A stretch of DNA of 64,000 nucleotides from Cupriavidus nantongensis (GTDB taxonomy: Bacteria > Pseudomonadota > Gammaproteobacteria > Burkholderiales > Burkholderiaceae): contig NZ_CP014845.1 in the NCBI RefSeq assembly GCF_001598055.1, positions 1,736,001 to 1,800,000 on the forward strand. Reading direction: 5' to 3'. Under the pieces are notes generated by a model, which did not search any database, was not told the DNA's origin, and was given only the letters and a program-made list of their open reading frames with translations. Of this stretch, positions 18,053 through 27,690 are shown piece after piece. Position 1 is the stretch's first letter, and each line of letters opens with the position of its first letter. The position numbers were made by a program, and so were the translations under genes.

Positions 18053-19291
18053 ATGACAAGCCAGCCCCTGACCCAACCCGTAACAGCGACGGAGGCGCCG
18101 ACTTCGCCGTACGCATGGAAAGCCCTGGCCGGCTCCGCCATCGGCTACGCCATGGACGGGTTCGACCTTCTGATCCTGGGCTTCATGCTGCCGGCGATCA
18201 GTGCCTCGCTGCTGCTGACCACCAGCCAGTCCGGCGCGCTGGTCACGTGGACACTGGTCGGGGCCGTGGCCGGCGGCATCATCTTCGGCGCGTTGAGCGA
18301 CCGCTATGGCCGCGTCAGGGTGCTGACGTGGACCATCGTCTTGTTCGCGGCATTCACCGGCATGTGCGCGCTGGCCCAGGGCTTCTGGGACCTGCTGATC
18401 TACCGCACCATTGCCGGCATCGGTCTCGGCGGCGAGTTCGGCATCGGCATGGCGCTGGCCGCCGAGGCGTGGCCGGCCAGCAAGCGCGCGCGCGTATCGT
18501 CCTATGTCGCGCTGGGCTGGCAGGCGGGCGTGCTGATGGCGGCGCTGCTGACGCCGTTGCTGCTGCCGCTGGTGGGTTGGCGCGGCATGTTCGTGATCGG
18601 GGTGCTGCCGGCGCTGGTGGCCTGGTTCATCCGCAACCGGCTGCACGAGCCCGAAGTGTTCGTGCGCAGCGCACGCACGGAGAACAAGCCCAATGCATTC
18701 CGGTTGCTGGTCGCGGATGGCAAGACCACCCGTACCAGCCTTGGCATCGTGATCCTGTGCTCGGTCCAGAACTTCGGCTACTACGGCATCATGATCTGGC
18801 TGCCGACCTACCTGTCCAAGACCCTTGGCTTCTCGCTGACCAAGTCGGCGTTGTGGACCTCGGTGACCATCGTCGGCATGATGATCGGCGTCTATGTCTT
18901 TGGCCACCTGGCGGACCGCATCGGCCGCAAGCCGACTTTCCTGATGTTCCAGGCGGGCGCGGTGGCCATGGTGCTGACCTATGCCAGGCTGTCCGATCCC
19001 ATGACCATGCTGTGGGCCGGCGCCGTCATGGGCATGTTCGTCAACGGCATGATCGGCGGCTATGGCGCGCTGATTTCCGAAGCGTATCCGACCGCGGCCC
19101 GGGCCACCGCACAGAACGTGCTGTTCAACATCGGGCGCGCCGTCGGCGGGCTGGGGCCGATCGTAGTCGGCGCCATCGCCGCTGCGTACTCGTTCCAGCT
19201 GGCAATCGCCCTGCTGGCGAGCATCTACGTGATCGACATGATCGCCACCCTCTTCCTGATCCCCGAACTGAAGGGCGTGGAACTGGAATAA
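18053..19291 (+). CDS. MFS transporter, candidate orotate/dihydroorotate importer
   Basis: 412 residues, 12 predicted helices. MFS loop motifs are clear: GALSDRYGRVRVL after helix 2 and GHLADRIGRKPTF after helix 8. Helix 1 contains YAMDGFDLLILGF, with the Asp pattern of the aromatic acid:proton symporter family that imports small carboxylates. ATG at 18053 follows GGAG by five bases. As first gene of the orotate-type operon it most likely brings in the pathway substrate; specificity is inferred from context only. Confidence 0.85.
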   Translation: MTSQPLTQPVTATEAPTSPYAWKALAGSAIGYAMDGFDLLILGFMLPAISASLLLTTSQSGALVTWTLVGAVAGGIIFGALSDRYGRVRVLTWTIVLFAAFTGMCALAQGFWDLLIYRTIAGIGLGGEFGIGMALAAEAWPASKRARVSSYVALGWQAGVLMAALLTPLLLPLVGWRGMFVIGVLPALVAWFIRNRLHEPEVFVRSARTENKPNAFRLLVADGKTTRTSLGIVILCSVQNFGYYGIMIWLPTYLSKTLGFSLTKSALWTSVTIVGMMIGVYVFGHLADRIGRKPTFLMFQAGAVAMVLTYARLSDPMTMLWAGAVMGMFVNGMIGGYGALISEAYPTAARATAQNVLFNIGRAVGGLGPIVVGAIAAAYSFQLAIALLASIYVIDMIATLFLIPELKGVELE

Positions 19292-19362
19292 GGCCGGAAC
19301 CACGCACCAGCCATTCCCGCGCTGCGCCGTCCGGCGCAGCGCCATCCTCTGGAGTCATCACC

Positions 19363-20211
19363 ATGTGTGCCACCGTGTGTAGCGCGGATTCCGCGGCTAC
19401 CGTAGCCTCCTATCGCTGTCGAATCGTTGAGCATTACTGGGTCAACCAGCGCTACAAGTACATCCGGCTCGAATCGAAGGCCCCGATCGCTGCGATGACC
19501 CGGCCGGGACAGTTCTACCAGCTCAGCTGTCCCACTACCGCCGATGCCCAGCCCTTCCTGCTGCGGCCGATGAGCGTCTATGGCGCCGGCCCGGAAAGCG
19601 GGCGCATCGAGTTTCTCTACAACGTCACCGGCGTTGGCACGCGCGCGATGGCCACGCTCCCGGTCGATGGCCATCTGGACATCGTCGGTCCGCTTGGCAA
19701 CACGTTTACGTTCGAGCCCTCGTTCCGGCGCATTCTGGTGGTCGCGCGCGGCGTCGGGCTGGCGACGATGGCGCCGCTGGTACGCCAGGCCGCCGACGCC
19801 GGCACCGCCATCACCGCGATCATGTCGGCGCGCACCGCAGGCGACCTGATGGAAAAGGAGTTCCTGCGCGGCGCCAGCGCGCAGGTGCACGCCGTGTTCG
19901 ATGCCGACGGCACTTCCTCGGTCGAGGCGGTCGAGGCCCTGGTCCGCCGCCTGATCGACACGCAACGGCCCGATGCGGTCTACACCTGCGGCTCGCATCG
20001 CCTGCTGATGCTGCTGCAGCGCGTCCTGCAGGACCACCCTGGCGTCCAGGGCGAGGTCGCGATGGAGCAGCGCATGGCGTGCGGCATGGGCGTGTGCCTG
20101 TCGTGCGTGCGGCTGTTCGATTGCGACGGCGACAAGCAATTCCTGCGCGTCTGCCGCGAAGGTCCGGTTTTCAAGATTCGTGAGGTGGTGGGGGAGGTGG
20201 AATTTGGCTGA
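19363..20211 (+). CDS. Dihydroorotate dehydrogenase electron-transfer subunit, PyrK-like
   Basis: 282 residues. A ferredoxin-reductase-type FAD domain (PFLLRPMSVYGAG) is followed by an NAD-binding region and a C-terminal [2Fe-2S] site with C240, C245, C248 and C264 (CGMGVCLSC ... VCREGPVF), the PyrK pattern. In class 1B enzymes PyrK passes electrons between NAD(H) and PyrD. Burkholderiales normally make pyrimidines with a quinone-linked PyrD, so an extra class 1B pair inside this operon points to catabolism, with NADH reducing orotate. It overlaps the pyrD-like gene by eight bases. Confidence 0.88.
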   Translation: MCATVCSADSAATVASYRCRIVEHYWVNQRYKYIRLESKAPIAAMTRPGQFYQLSCPTTADAQPFLLRPMSVYGAGPESGRIEFLYNVTGVGTRAMATLPVDGHLDIVGPLGNTFTFEPSFRRILVVARGVGLATMAPLVRQAADAGTAITAIMSARTAGDLMEKEFLRGASAQVHAVFDADGTSSVEAVEALVRRLIDTQRPDAVYTCGSHRLLMLLQRVLQDHPGVQGEVAMEQRMACGMGVCLSCVRLFDCDGDKQFLRVCREGPVFKIREVVGEVEFG

Positions 20212-21154
20212 TCTGACTGTCCGGGTTGGCGACCTGACGTTGCGCAACCCCGTGATGCCCGCATCCGGCTGCTTCGCCATCGAGTACCGCGAGGCGATGG
20301 ATCTCGACCGCCTGGGCGCGCTGGTCATCAAGAGCGTCTCGCCCAAGTCTCGGGCGGGCAACCCCACCCCGCGCGTGGCAGAGACCTTCAGCGGAATGCT
20401 GAATTCGATCGGCATTCCCAGCAAGGGGCTCGACTACTACCGCAAGGAAGTCCTGCCCGCCTATACGCAATACGACACGCCCGTCGTGGTATCGATTTCC
20501 GCCGATACGGCCGAAGAGTTCGGCTCCGCCTGCGAACAGATGTCGCTGCCGGAAGTCGCCGTGATCGAGGCCAATATCTCCTGCCCCAATCTGGAAGCCG
20601 ACGGCATGGCCTTTGCCATGTTGCCCGAGACCACCTACAGGGCTGTCTCAGCGATCCGGCGCCGCACCCGGCACCCGTTCTGGGTCAAGCTGACGCCCAA
20701 CGCGGGCAATATCGCGGCGGTCGCGCGCGCCGCCGAGGAAGCCGGTGCCGATGCGATCGTGATGGGCAACACCGTGCTCGGCATGGCGATCGATATCCGC
20801 ACGCGCCAGCCCAAGCTTGGCAATGTCATGGGAGGCCTGTCCGGGCCGGCGATCAAGCCGATTGCCTTGCGGCTGGTGCACCAGTGCTATCGCGCCGTGC
20901 GCATCCCCATCATCGGCTGCGGCGGCATCCAGAGCGCCGAGGACGCGATCGAGTTCATGCTGGCGGGGGCGTCGGCGGTCCAGGTCGGCACCGCCTCGTT
21001 CCGGGACCCCGGCATCATGCAGAAGATCATCGCCGGGCTCGATGCTTACTGCGACCAAGCCGGCATCGCATCGGTCCGCGACCTGACCGGGCAGGTGATC
21101 CTCGATCGCCAGCTCAGCGACCGCTGGCTGCGCTTCGCGCAGCAGTCGGGTTGA
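20204..21154 (+). CDS. Dihydroorotate dehydrogenase catalytic subunit, class 1B-like
   Basis: 316 residues from a TTG at 20204 with GGAGG six bases upstream; the start lies inside the PyrK-like gene, so translation is probably coupled. The FMN barrel opens LTVRVGDLTLRNPVMPASGCF. The active-site segment EANISCPNLE places a catalytic Cys at C127, the class 1B residue (class 2 enzymes have Ser). IIGCGGIQSAEDAIEFMLAGASAVQVGTA is the phosphate-binding end. With PyrK it should interconvert orotate and dihydroorotate using NAD(H); the operon suggests the reductive direction. A dihydropyrimidine dehydrogenase-like activity is the main alternative. Confidence 0.88.
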   Translation: MADLTVRVGDLTLRNPVMPASGCFAIEYREAMDLDRLGALVIKSVSPKSRAGNPTPRVAETFSGMLNSIGIPSKGLDYYRKEVLPAYTQYDTPVVVSISADTAEEFGSACEQMSLPEVAVIEANISCPNLEADGMAFAMLPETTYRAVSAIRRRTRHPFWVKLTPNAGNIAAVARAAEEAGADAIVMGNTVLGMAIDIRTRQPKLGNVMGGLSGPAIKPIALRLVHQCYRAVRIPIIGCGGIQSAEDAIEFMLAGASAVQVGTASFRDPGIMQKIIAGLDAYCDQAGIASVRDLTGQVILDRQLSDRWLRFAQQSG

Positions 21155-21170
21155 GCAAGGGGACATGCCC

Positions 21171-22442
21171 ATGGATATCCTGGAACTCAAGCCGCTGGCG
21201 GACCAATTGTTCGCCGACATCGGCGCGCTGACGTTCGACGGCGTCGGCATTACCCGCGACAGCTATGGTGCCGGCGAATCGGCCGCGGCCGACTACCTGC
21301 GGCGCTTTGCCGGGCAGCACGGGCTGGACGTGCAGTGCGATCGCGCGGCCAACCTCGTGTTCGCGCTGCCCGATGAAGGCGCGCATGCGCCGGCCGCGTG
21401 GGTCGGCTCGCATGTCGATTCTGTGCCGCAAGGCGGCAACTTCGACGGCCTGGCGGGAATCGTTGCCGGCCTGCTATGCCTGATCGCACGCAAGGCACAG
21501 GGCGGATCCGGCGCCGCGCCGCTGCGCGTGATCGCCTTCCGTGGCGAGGAAAGCGCGTGGTTCGGCAAGGCCTACCTGGGATCTGGCGCCGCGCTGGGCA
21601 AGCTTGGCCCCGACGACCTGGCACTGAAGCACCGCAGTTCGGGCAAGACGCTTGCCGATTGCATGGCCGCGGTCGGCGCCGACGTCGAGGCCATTGCGGC
21701 GCAACAACCCTTGTTCGACCGCGCGGCAGCCGCGGCATACCTGGAACTGCATATTGAACAGGGCCCGGTGATGGTGGCCCGCAAGCTGCCGCTGGCGGTG
21801 GTGCCGGGCATTCGCGGGAACATCCGCCACAACCGCATTGCCTGCCTTGGCGAACCTGGCCATTCCGGCGCGGTGCCGCGCTGGCTGCGCAAGGATGCGA
21901 TGTTCGCCGTGGCCGAGTTGATCACGCGGCTCGACGAACACTGGAAGGTGCTGCTCGAGCGCGGCACGGACCTCGTCGTGACCACGGGTGTGGTGTCCAC
22001 CGACCCCGCGGAGCATTCCATTTCACGGATTCCCGGCAAGGTTGAATTCAGCTTCGAGATGCGCAGCAAGAGCGTGGACACGCTGGAAGGCTTCTACCAG
22101 TTGCTGCGCACGGAGTGCAAGGCCATCAGCCGCGACCGCGGCGTGCATTTCGAGTTCGACCGCCGTATCGAATCGGCACCGGCGACGATGGACCCGGCGC
22201 TGTCGGACCTGCTGCGCGGCGCGTGCGCCGGCGCCGGCGTCCCGATGGAAATGGTGCCGAGCGGCGCCGGGCACGACGCCGCGCTGTTTGCCAATGCCGG
22301 CATCCCCACCGCCATGCTCTTTGTCCGCAACGAGCACGGCTCGCACAACCCGGAAGAAGCGATGGACCTGGACGATTTCATGCTCGGCACCCAGGTCATG
22401 TATCGGGCACTCGAAGGCATCCGCGCCGGGAGGCAGCCATGA
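21171..22442 (+). CDS. M20-family zinc amidohydrolase, candidate N-carbamoyl-L-aspartate amidohydrolase (ureidosuccinase)
   Basis: 423 residues. Metal ligands of the carbamoylase/allantoate amidohydrolase group are in place: H81 and D92 (GSHVDSVPQGGNFDG), E126/E127 (RGEESAWFG), H194 (LHIEQGP) and a C-terminal His near 392 (HGSHNPEE). This group removes carbamoyl groups from N-carbamoyl amino acids. Placed between dihydroorotate dehydrogenase and dihydroorotase genes, the natural substrate is N-carbamoyl-L-aspartate, giving aspartate, CO2 and ammonia. ATG at 21171 is preferred to 21165 because AAGGGG then sits eight bases away. ATGA overlap with the next gene. Confidence 0.85.
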   Translation: MDILELKPLADQLFADIGALTFDGVGITRDSYGAGESAAADYLRRFAGQHGLDVQCDRAANLVFALPDEGAHAPAAWVGSHVDSVPQGGNFDGLAGIVAGLLCLIARKAQGGSGAAPLRVIAFRGEESAWFGKAYLGSGAALGKLGPDDLALKHRSSGKTLADCMAAVGADVEAIAAQQPLFDRAAAAAYLELHIEQGPVMVARKLPLAVVPGIRGNIRHNRIACLGEPGHSGAVPRWLRKDAMFAVAELITRLDEHWKVLLERGTDLVVTTGVVSTDPAEHSISRIPGKVEFSFEMRSKSVDTLEGFYQLLRTECKAISRDRGVHFEFDRRIESAPATMDPALSDLLRGACAGAGVPMEMVPSGAGHDAALFANAGIPTAMLFVRNEHGSHNPEEAMDLDDFMLGTQVMYRALEGIRAGRQP

Positions 22443-23482
22443 CCGTGCAGACCCTGACCATCCGCCGCCCGGACGACTGGCACCTGCACCTGCGCGACGG
22501 CGACCTGCTGCGCGCGGTGCTGCCGGCGTCGGCCAGCCAGTCCGGCCGCGCCGTGGTGATGCCCAACCTGAAACCGCCGGTTACCACCGCGGAAGCGGCC
22601 ATCGCCTATCGTGAACGTATCGTTGGCGCATTGCCGCCGGGATCCGCCTTCACGCCGCTGATGACCTGCTACCTGTGCGACACCACCGCCGCAGCGGAGA
22701 TCCGCGCCGGTTTCGACGCCGGTGCCTTTGCCGCCGCAAAGCTGTATCCCGCCGGCGCGACCACCCATTCCGAGTACGGCGTGACCTCGATCGACCGCAT
22801 AGCGGACGTGCTGGCGGTCATGCAGGACATCGGCATGCCGCTGCTGATCCACGGCGAAAGCACCGATCCTGCGGTCGATGTCTTCGATCGCGAAGCCGCG
22901 TTCCTGCAGGCCACGTTGCGGCCACTGCTGGCGCGCTATCCGCGCCTGAAGGTGGTGCTGGAACATATCACCACCGCCGAAGCGGCCGATTTCGTCCTTT
23001 GCGACATCAGCGGCAGGCTGGCCGCCACCATCACGCCGCAGCACCTGATGTTCAACCGCAATGCCATGTTCGCGGGCGGCATCCGGCCGCACTACTACTG
23101 CCTGCCGGTCTTGAAGCGCGAGCGGCACCGGCTGGCGCTGCGCCGCGCCGCGACCTCGGGCTCGCCGGCATTCTTTCTCGGCACCGACTCGGCACCGCAC
23201 GACACGCAAGCCAAGCAATCCGCCTGCGGTTGTGCAGGGATCTTCAGCGCGCCGGTCGCGTTGCAGGCCTACCTGACCGTGTTCGAAGAGGAGCACGCGC
23301 TGGATCGCTTCGAAGCCTTCGCCAGCGACAACGGCGCGCGCTTCTACGGCATGCCCCCGAACCAGGACACGATCACGTTCCACCGCAGCCCCATGCAGGT
23401 GCCAGAACAGCTCGAACTGCCGGACGGCCGGCGCATCCGGCAGTTCCTCGCCGGCGAGACCCTGCCCTGGACGCTGGCCTAG
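22439..23482 (+). CDS. pyrC: Dihydroorotase, class II
   Basis: 347 residues, the same length as E. coli PyrC, and all key residues are visible: H15 and H17 (WHLHLRDG), carboxylated-Lys candidate K101 (AAAKLYPAGATT), H138 (LLIHGE), H176 (LEHITT) and D250 (LGTDSAPH). It interconverts dihydroorotate and N-carbamoyl-L-aspartate; here ring opening is the likely direction. ATG overlaps the previous stop (ATGA). It is probably a second, catabolic copy beside a housekeeping one elsewhere, which cannot be checked from this window. Confidence 0.93.
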   Translation: MTVQTLTIRRPDDWHLHLRDGDLLRAVLPASASQSGRAVVMPNLKPPVTTAEAAIAYRERIVGALPPGSAFTPLMTCYLCDTTAAAEIRAGFDAGAFAAAKLYPAGATTHSEYGVTSIDRIADVLAVMQDIGMPLLIHGESTDPAVDVFDREAAFLQATLRPLLARYPRLKVVLEHITTAEAADFVLCDISGRLAATITPQHLMFNRNAMFAGGIRPHYYCLPVLKRERHRLALRRAATSGSPAFFLGTDSAPHDTQAKQSACGCAGIFSAPVALQAYLTVFEEEHALDRFEAFASDNGARFYGMPPNQDTITFHRSPMQVPEQLELPDGRRIRQFLAGETLPWTLA

Positions 23483-23513
23483 CCGACGCCAACCCTCATC
23501 GGATCGCATCATC

Positions 23514-24935
23514 ATGACCAATACCTATCGCACCGAAGCCGACCTGCTCGGCGAACGCCAGGTGCCGGCCGACGCCTACTACGGCGTCCACACGCTGCGG
23601 GCCTGGGAGAACTTCCAGATCAGCGGCACGCCCATCTCGTCGTGGCCCGAGCTGATCATTGCGCTGGCATCGGTCAAGCAGGCTGCGGCCGAGGCCAACG
23701 CTGAGCTTGGCCTGCTGCCTGCAAACCAGCGCGACGCCATCCTGGCCGCGTGCCATGACGTGCGCGAGGGCATGCTGCACGACCAGTTCATCGTCGACAC
23801 GATCCAGGGCGGAGCCGGCACGTCGACTAACATGAATGCCAACGAGGTGATCTGCAACCGGGCACTCGAGCACATGGGGCACGGCAAGGGCGAATACCGC
23901 TTCCTGCATCCCAACGAGCACGTCAACATGGCGCAGAGCACCAATGACGTCTATCCGACCGCGCTGCGCATTGCCACGTACTTTGCCATCGAGCACCTGC
24001 TCGAAGCGATGGAAGTCCTGCGCGCGGCGTTCGAACGCAAGTCGACCGAGTTCGCCGGCCTGCTCAAGCTCGGCCGCACCCAGTTGCAGGATGCGGTGCC
24101 GATGACGCTGGGGCAGGAGTTCTCCACCTACGCGGTCATGCTCGAAGAAGACATGGCGCGCCTGCGCGAAACCGCCTTGCTGATCCGCGAGATCAATCTG
24201 GGCGCCACCGCGATCGGCACCGGCATCACCGCGCACCCTGACTATGCGCCGAAGGCCTTGTCCGCGCTGCGCCGCATCACCGGCATCAACCTGTGCCTCG
24301 CGCCCAACCTGGTCGAAGCCACGCAGGATTGCGGCGCCTTCGTGCAGATCTCCGGTGTGCTCAAGCGCATCGCCGTCAAGCTGTCCAAGACCTGCAACGA
24401 CCTGCGGCTGCTGTCGAGCGGGCCGCGCGCCGGCTTTGGCGAGATCAACCTGCCGCCGATGCAGGCGGGCTCGTCGATCATGCCGGGCAAGGTCAACCCC
24501 GTCATTCCCGAGGTGGTCAATCAGATCGCCTTCGAAGTGTTCGGCAACGACACCACCATCACCTTTGCCGCCGAGGCCGGCCAGTTGCAGCTCAACGCCT
24601 TCGAGCCGGTGATTGCCGCCAGCCTGCTCCGCAGTTTCCGCCACCTGACCAATGGCTGCCTGACGCTGGCGTACAAGTGCGTCGACGGCATTACCGCCAA
24701 CCCCGAACGCCTGCGCGAGACCATCGAGCGCTCAATCGCACTGGTCACGGCGCTCAATCCGGTGATCGGCTACAAGAACGCGACCTCGGTCGCCGCCGAG
24801 GCCCATGCCAAAGGCACCACCATCCGAGAAGTGGTGCTGGCACGCGGCCTGATGACTGCCGAGGCGCTCGACGACGCATTGCGCCCGGAATCCCTGATCC
24901 GGCCGCGTGCCGACACGCCGGGCGGCAAGCCATGA
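23514..24935 (+). CDS. aspA: Aspartate ammonia-lyase
   Basis: 473 residues, full length. The fumarase/aspartase signature [12 protein letters not shown] lies near residue 320, with the substrate segment [13 protein letters not shown] near 105 and [19 protein letters not shown] near 130. The NMNANEVI form favours aspartase over fumarase. The enzyme turns aspartate into fumarate and ammonia, the logical next step after ureidosuccinase. It follows pyrC by 31 bases. Confidence 0.92.
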   Translation: MTNTYRTEADLLGERQVPADAYYGVHTLRAWENFQISGTPISSWPELIIALASVKQAAAEANAELGLLPANQRDAILAACHDVREGMLHDQFIVDTIQGGAGTSTNMNANEVICNRALEHMGHGKGEYRFLHPNEHVNMAQSTNDVYPTALRIATYFAIEHLLEAMEVLRAAFERKSTEFAGLLKLGRTQLQDAVPMTLGQEFSTYAVMLEEDMARLRETALLIREINLGATAIGTGITAHPDYAPKALSALRRITGINLCLAPNLVEATQDCGAFVQISGVLKRIAVKLSKTCNDLRLLSSGPRAGFGEINLPPMQAGSSIMPGKVNPVIPEVVNQIAFEVFGNDTTITFAAEAGQLQLNAFEPVIAASLLRSFRHLTNGCLTLAYKCVDGITANPERLRETIERSIALVTALNPVIGYKNATSVAAEAHAKGTTIREVVLARGLMTAEALDDALRPESLIRPRADTPGGKP

Positions 24936-25003
24936 ACGGCAGGCACGGCCAGTACGGCGGCGGCGCCGCGTAGCCCCTAGCAACAGATCCTTTGCCGGCC
25001 GCT

Positions 25004-25021
25004 CGCCCGTCATCACGGGCG
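25004..25021 (+). other. Hairpin between aspA and the malic enzyme gene
   Basis: CGCCCGT-CATC-ACGGGCG is a perfect 7-bp stem with a tight loop, followed within ten bases by CCCCCTTTT. It may dampen or process the operon transcript; the T-run is too short for a confident terminator call. Confidence 0.4.
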
Positions 25022-25059
25022 GTGGCCCCCTTTTGCCCAAAATTCTCTCAAACCCCGAC

Positions 25060-26364
25060 ATGGACGACGCCTTCAGGCAAAGCGCCCTCGCGTACCACCG
25101 CACCCCGACACCCGGCAAGATCGCCGTCACGCCGACCAAGCCCCTCGGCAACCAGCACGACCTGGCGCTGGCCTATTCGCCTGGCGTCGCCGCCGCCTGC
25201 GAGGCCATCCACGCCGAGCCCATGGACGCCCGGCACTACACCGCCCGCAACAACCTTGTCGGCGTGATCACCAACGGCACGGCGGTGCTGGGACTGGGCA
25301 ACCTCGGGCCGCTCGCCGCCAAGCCCGTCATGGAAGGCAAGGCCTGCCTGTTCAAGCTGTTCGCGGATATCGATGTCTTCGACCTGGAGCTGGCGGAGAC
25401 CGACCCCGGCAAGCTGGTCGATGCCATCGCGATGCTGGAGCCCACCTTCGGCGGCATCAACCTCGAAGACATCAAGGCCCCGGAGTGCTTCCACGTCGAA
25501 CAGGCCCTGCGCCAGCGGATGCAGATCCCGGTGTTCCACGACGACCAGCATGGCACCGCGATCATCGCCGCCGCGGCAATCCTGAACGGCCTCAAGGTGG
25601 CCGGCAAGGCGATCGACCGCGTCAGGCTGGTGTGCTCCGGGGCCGGTGCCGCCGCGCTGGCGTGCCTGGACCTGCTGGTCAGCCTTGGACTGCCGCGCGG
25701 CCACATCGCCGTGCTCGATTCGCGCGGCGTCATCCTGGCGGACCGGCCAGCGCTCGATCCCAGCAAGCGCCGCTTCGCGCAGGATCCCGCCATCTGCGCG
25801 GCACGAACCCTCGGCGAGGCACTGGAAGGCGCCGACGTGTTCCTGGGCTGCTCCAGTGCGGGGGTGCTCGAGCCTGCCATGCTGCGCGGCATGCGCGAAC
25901 GGCCGCTGATCCTGGCGCTGGCCAACCCCGAACCGGAAATCCGCCCGGAAGCGGCGCGCCAGGCGCGGCCGGACTGCCTGGTCGCGACCGGCCGCTCCGA
26001 CTATCCCAACCAGGTCAACAACGTGCTGTGCTTCCCGTTCATTTTCCGGGGCGCGCTCGACGTGGGTGCGACCACGATCACCGAATCGATGAAGCTGGCC
26101 TGCGTACACGCGTTGGCCGCACTGGCCGAAGAAGCGCCCGGGCCCGAAGTTGCGGCCGCCTACCCCGGCAGGTCGCTGGCATTCGGACCCGACTACCTGA
26201 TTCCTACGCCATTCGATCCGCGCCTGATCACCCGCCTGGCCCCGGCAGTGGCCCAGGCGGCCGCCGATGCCGGCGTGGCGCGACGCCCGATCGCAGACAT
26301 GGCGGCCTATCGCGCGCAGCTCGCGGCGCGCCGCCGGCAAGTTTTTCCACGCCACACCAACTGA
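25060..26364 (+). CDS. Malic enzyme, short form without PTA domain
   Basis: 434 residues. The malic domain has [48 protein letters not shown] and [21 protein letters not shown]; the NAD(P)-binding domain follows with [16 protein letters not shown]. It decarboxylates malate to pyruvate. Many proteobacterial malic enzymes carry a C-terminal phosphotransacetylase-like domain; this one does not. The start is uncertain: ATG at 25060 lacks a good ribosome-binding site. In this operon it completes the route orotate to pyruvate, assuming a fumarase elsewhere. Confidence 0.9.
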   Translation: MDDAFRQSALAYHRTPTPGKIAVTPTKPLGNQHDLALAYSPGVAAACEAIHAEPMDARHYTARNNLVGVITNGTAVLGLGNLGPLAAKPVMEGKACLFKLFADIDVFDLELAETDPGKLVDAIAMLEPTFGGINLEDIKAPECFHVEQALRQRMQIPVFHDDQHGTAIIAAAAILNGLKVAGKAIDRVRLVCSGAGAAALACLDLLVSLGLPRGHIAVLDSRGVILADRPALDPSKRRFAQDPAICAARTLGEALEGADVFLGCSSAGVLEPAMLRGMRERPLILALANPEPEIRPEAARQARPDCLVATGRSDYPNQVNNVLCFPFIFRGALDVGATTITESMKLACVHALAALAEEAPGPEVAAAYPGRSLAFGPDYLIPTPFDPRLITRLAPAVAQAAADAGVARRPIADMAAYRAQLAARRRQVFPRHTN

Positions 26365-26382
26365 AAACAATAGGAGGAGACC

Positions 26383-27450
26383 ATGCAACCAAAACACTCG
26401 GCCCTGGCCGCGGCGGCCATCGCCGCGAGCCTGGCACAGCCGGCCCTGGCGCAGTCCAGCGTCACCCTGTATGGGCAGGTCGACGCCTTCGTCGGCAGCA
26501 CCCGCGCCGCTGGCGGCGAGCGCACGGCCATCGTCGGTGCCGGCGGCATGCAGACGTCCTACTGGGGCATGCGCGGCGCCGAAGACCTCGGTGACGGGCT
26601 CAAGGCGATCTTCGACCTGAACGGCTTCTACCGCGTCGACACCGGGCGCTTCGGCCGCTCCGATGCCGACGGCTTCCTGACCCGCAGCGCCTATGTCGGG
26701 CTGCAATCCTCGAAGTACGGCACCGTGCGGCTAGGGCGCAATACCACGCCGTATTTCCTGTCGACGATCCTGTTCAATCCGCTGGTCGATTCCTACAATT
26801 TCAGCCCGTCGATTTTCCACACCTACAGGACGGCAACCGATGGGCGCGTGTTCGATCCCGGCATCATCGGCGATTCCGGATGGTCGAACTCGGTCGTGTA
26901 CTCCTCGCCAACCGCCGGCGGCCTGACCGCGAACCTGATCTATGCCTTCGGCGAGCAGCCGGGCAGCCCCGGCCAGAACAAATGGGGCGGCAACGTAACC
27001 TGGTTCAACGGCGCCTTCGCCGCGACCGCAGCCTTGCAGCAGGTACGATTCAACGGCATCCCCGGCGACGTGACGGCACCCGCAGCCCTCGCCGGCTTCG
27101 ACAAGCAGACTGCGGCGCAGCTTGGCGTCACCTATGACTTCGGTGTCGCCAAGCTGTTCGGGCAGGCCCAGTACATCCGCACCGCCATCAACGGCGCGCA
27201 GGGCGATATCCGGCATGCGAACGGACAGGTCGGCGCATCGATCCCTGCCGGTGGGGGCAATGTGTTGGTCTCCTATGCCTATGGCAACACCCGCAACGAT
27301 GCAGCCGGGATGGGCCGGCATACGGCCGGCATTGCCTATGACTACAACCTGTCAAAGCGGACCGATCTGTATGCCGCATACTTCTACGACCGCGTCACGG
27401 GGCGCCCGCATGCCGAGACGATAGGTGCCGGCATGCGGCATCGGTTCTAG
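26383..27450 (+). CDS. Outer-membrane general porin, Gram-negative trimeric type
   Basis: 355 residues with a signal peptide ending LAQPALA. The mature start SSVTLYGQVDAFVG and the final RHRF are typical of the 16-strand Burkholderiales porin family; SRGAEDLGDGLKAIF-type segments (here MRGAEDLGDGLKAIFDLNG) and the VRLGRN loop are present. A strong AGGAGGAG precedes the ATG, and the gap to the malic enzyme gene is 18 bases, so it is the last gene of the orotate-type operon and probably admits the substrate through the outer membrane. Confidence 0.92.
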   Translation: MQPKHSALAAAAIAASLAQPALAQSSVTLYGQVDAFVGSTRAAGGERTAIVGAGGMQTSYWGMRGAEDLGDGLKAIFDLNGFYRVDTGRFGRSDADGFLTRSAYVGLQSSKYGTVRLGRNTTPYFLSTILFNPLVDSYNFSPSIFHTYRTATDGRVFDPGIIGDSGWSNSVVYSSPTAGGLTANLIYAFGEQPGSPGQNKWGGNVTWFNGAFAATAALQQVRFNGIPGDVTAPAALAGFDKQTAAQLGVTYDFGVAKLFGQAQYIRTAINGAQGDIRHANGQVGASIPAGGGNVLVSYAYGNTRNDAAGMGRHTAGIAYDYNLSKRTDLYAAYFYDRVTGRPHAETIGAGMRHRF

Positions 27451-27690
27451 GGTCAGGACCGCTGGCGCGTTGGCGTTGGCCTTGGCCGTTATGTCGTTAC
27501 GCCGTCACGCCGACACGGCCCCGGGGCTGTGGCGGCCTGCAGCAGGCGGCGCTGGCAGCCGGTCGCCGTTCATACCGAAAATTCATGAAAATTGCTCAAT
27601 AACTCAATTTACATGACTTTGTGCGTCTCCTAAAGTCGGTTCCACCCCCGCCCTTCCCCGACCTCCCCCGACTTATTACGGAGACCATCC

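Noticed and set aside
24991..25029. Terminator between aspA and the malic enzyme gene
   Set aside because: The stem is good but is followed by C5T4 rather than a real T-run, and the malic enzyme and porin fit the same pathway, so I list it only as a hairpin.
25048..26706. A 552-residue minus-strand frame across the malic enzyme and porin
   Set aside because: Shadow frame; it spans two well-supported genes and shows no family features.
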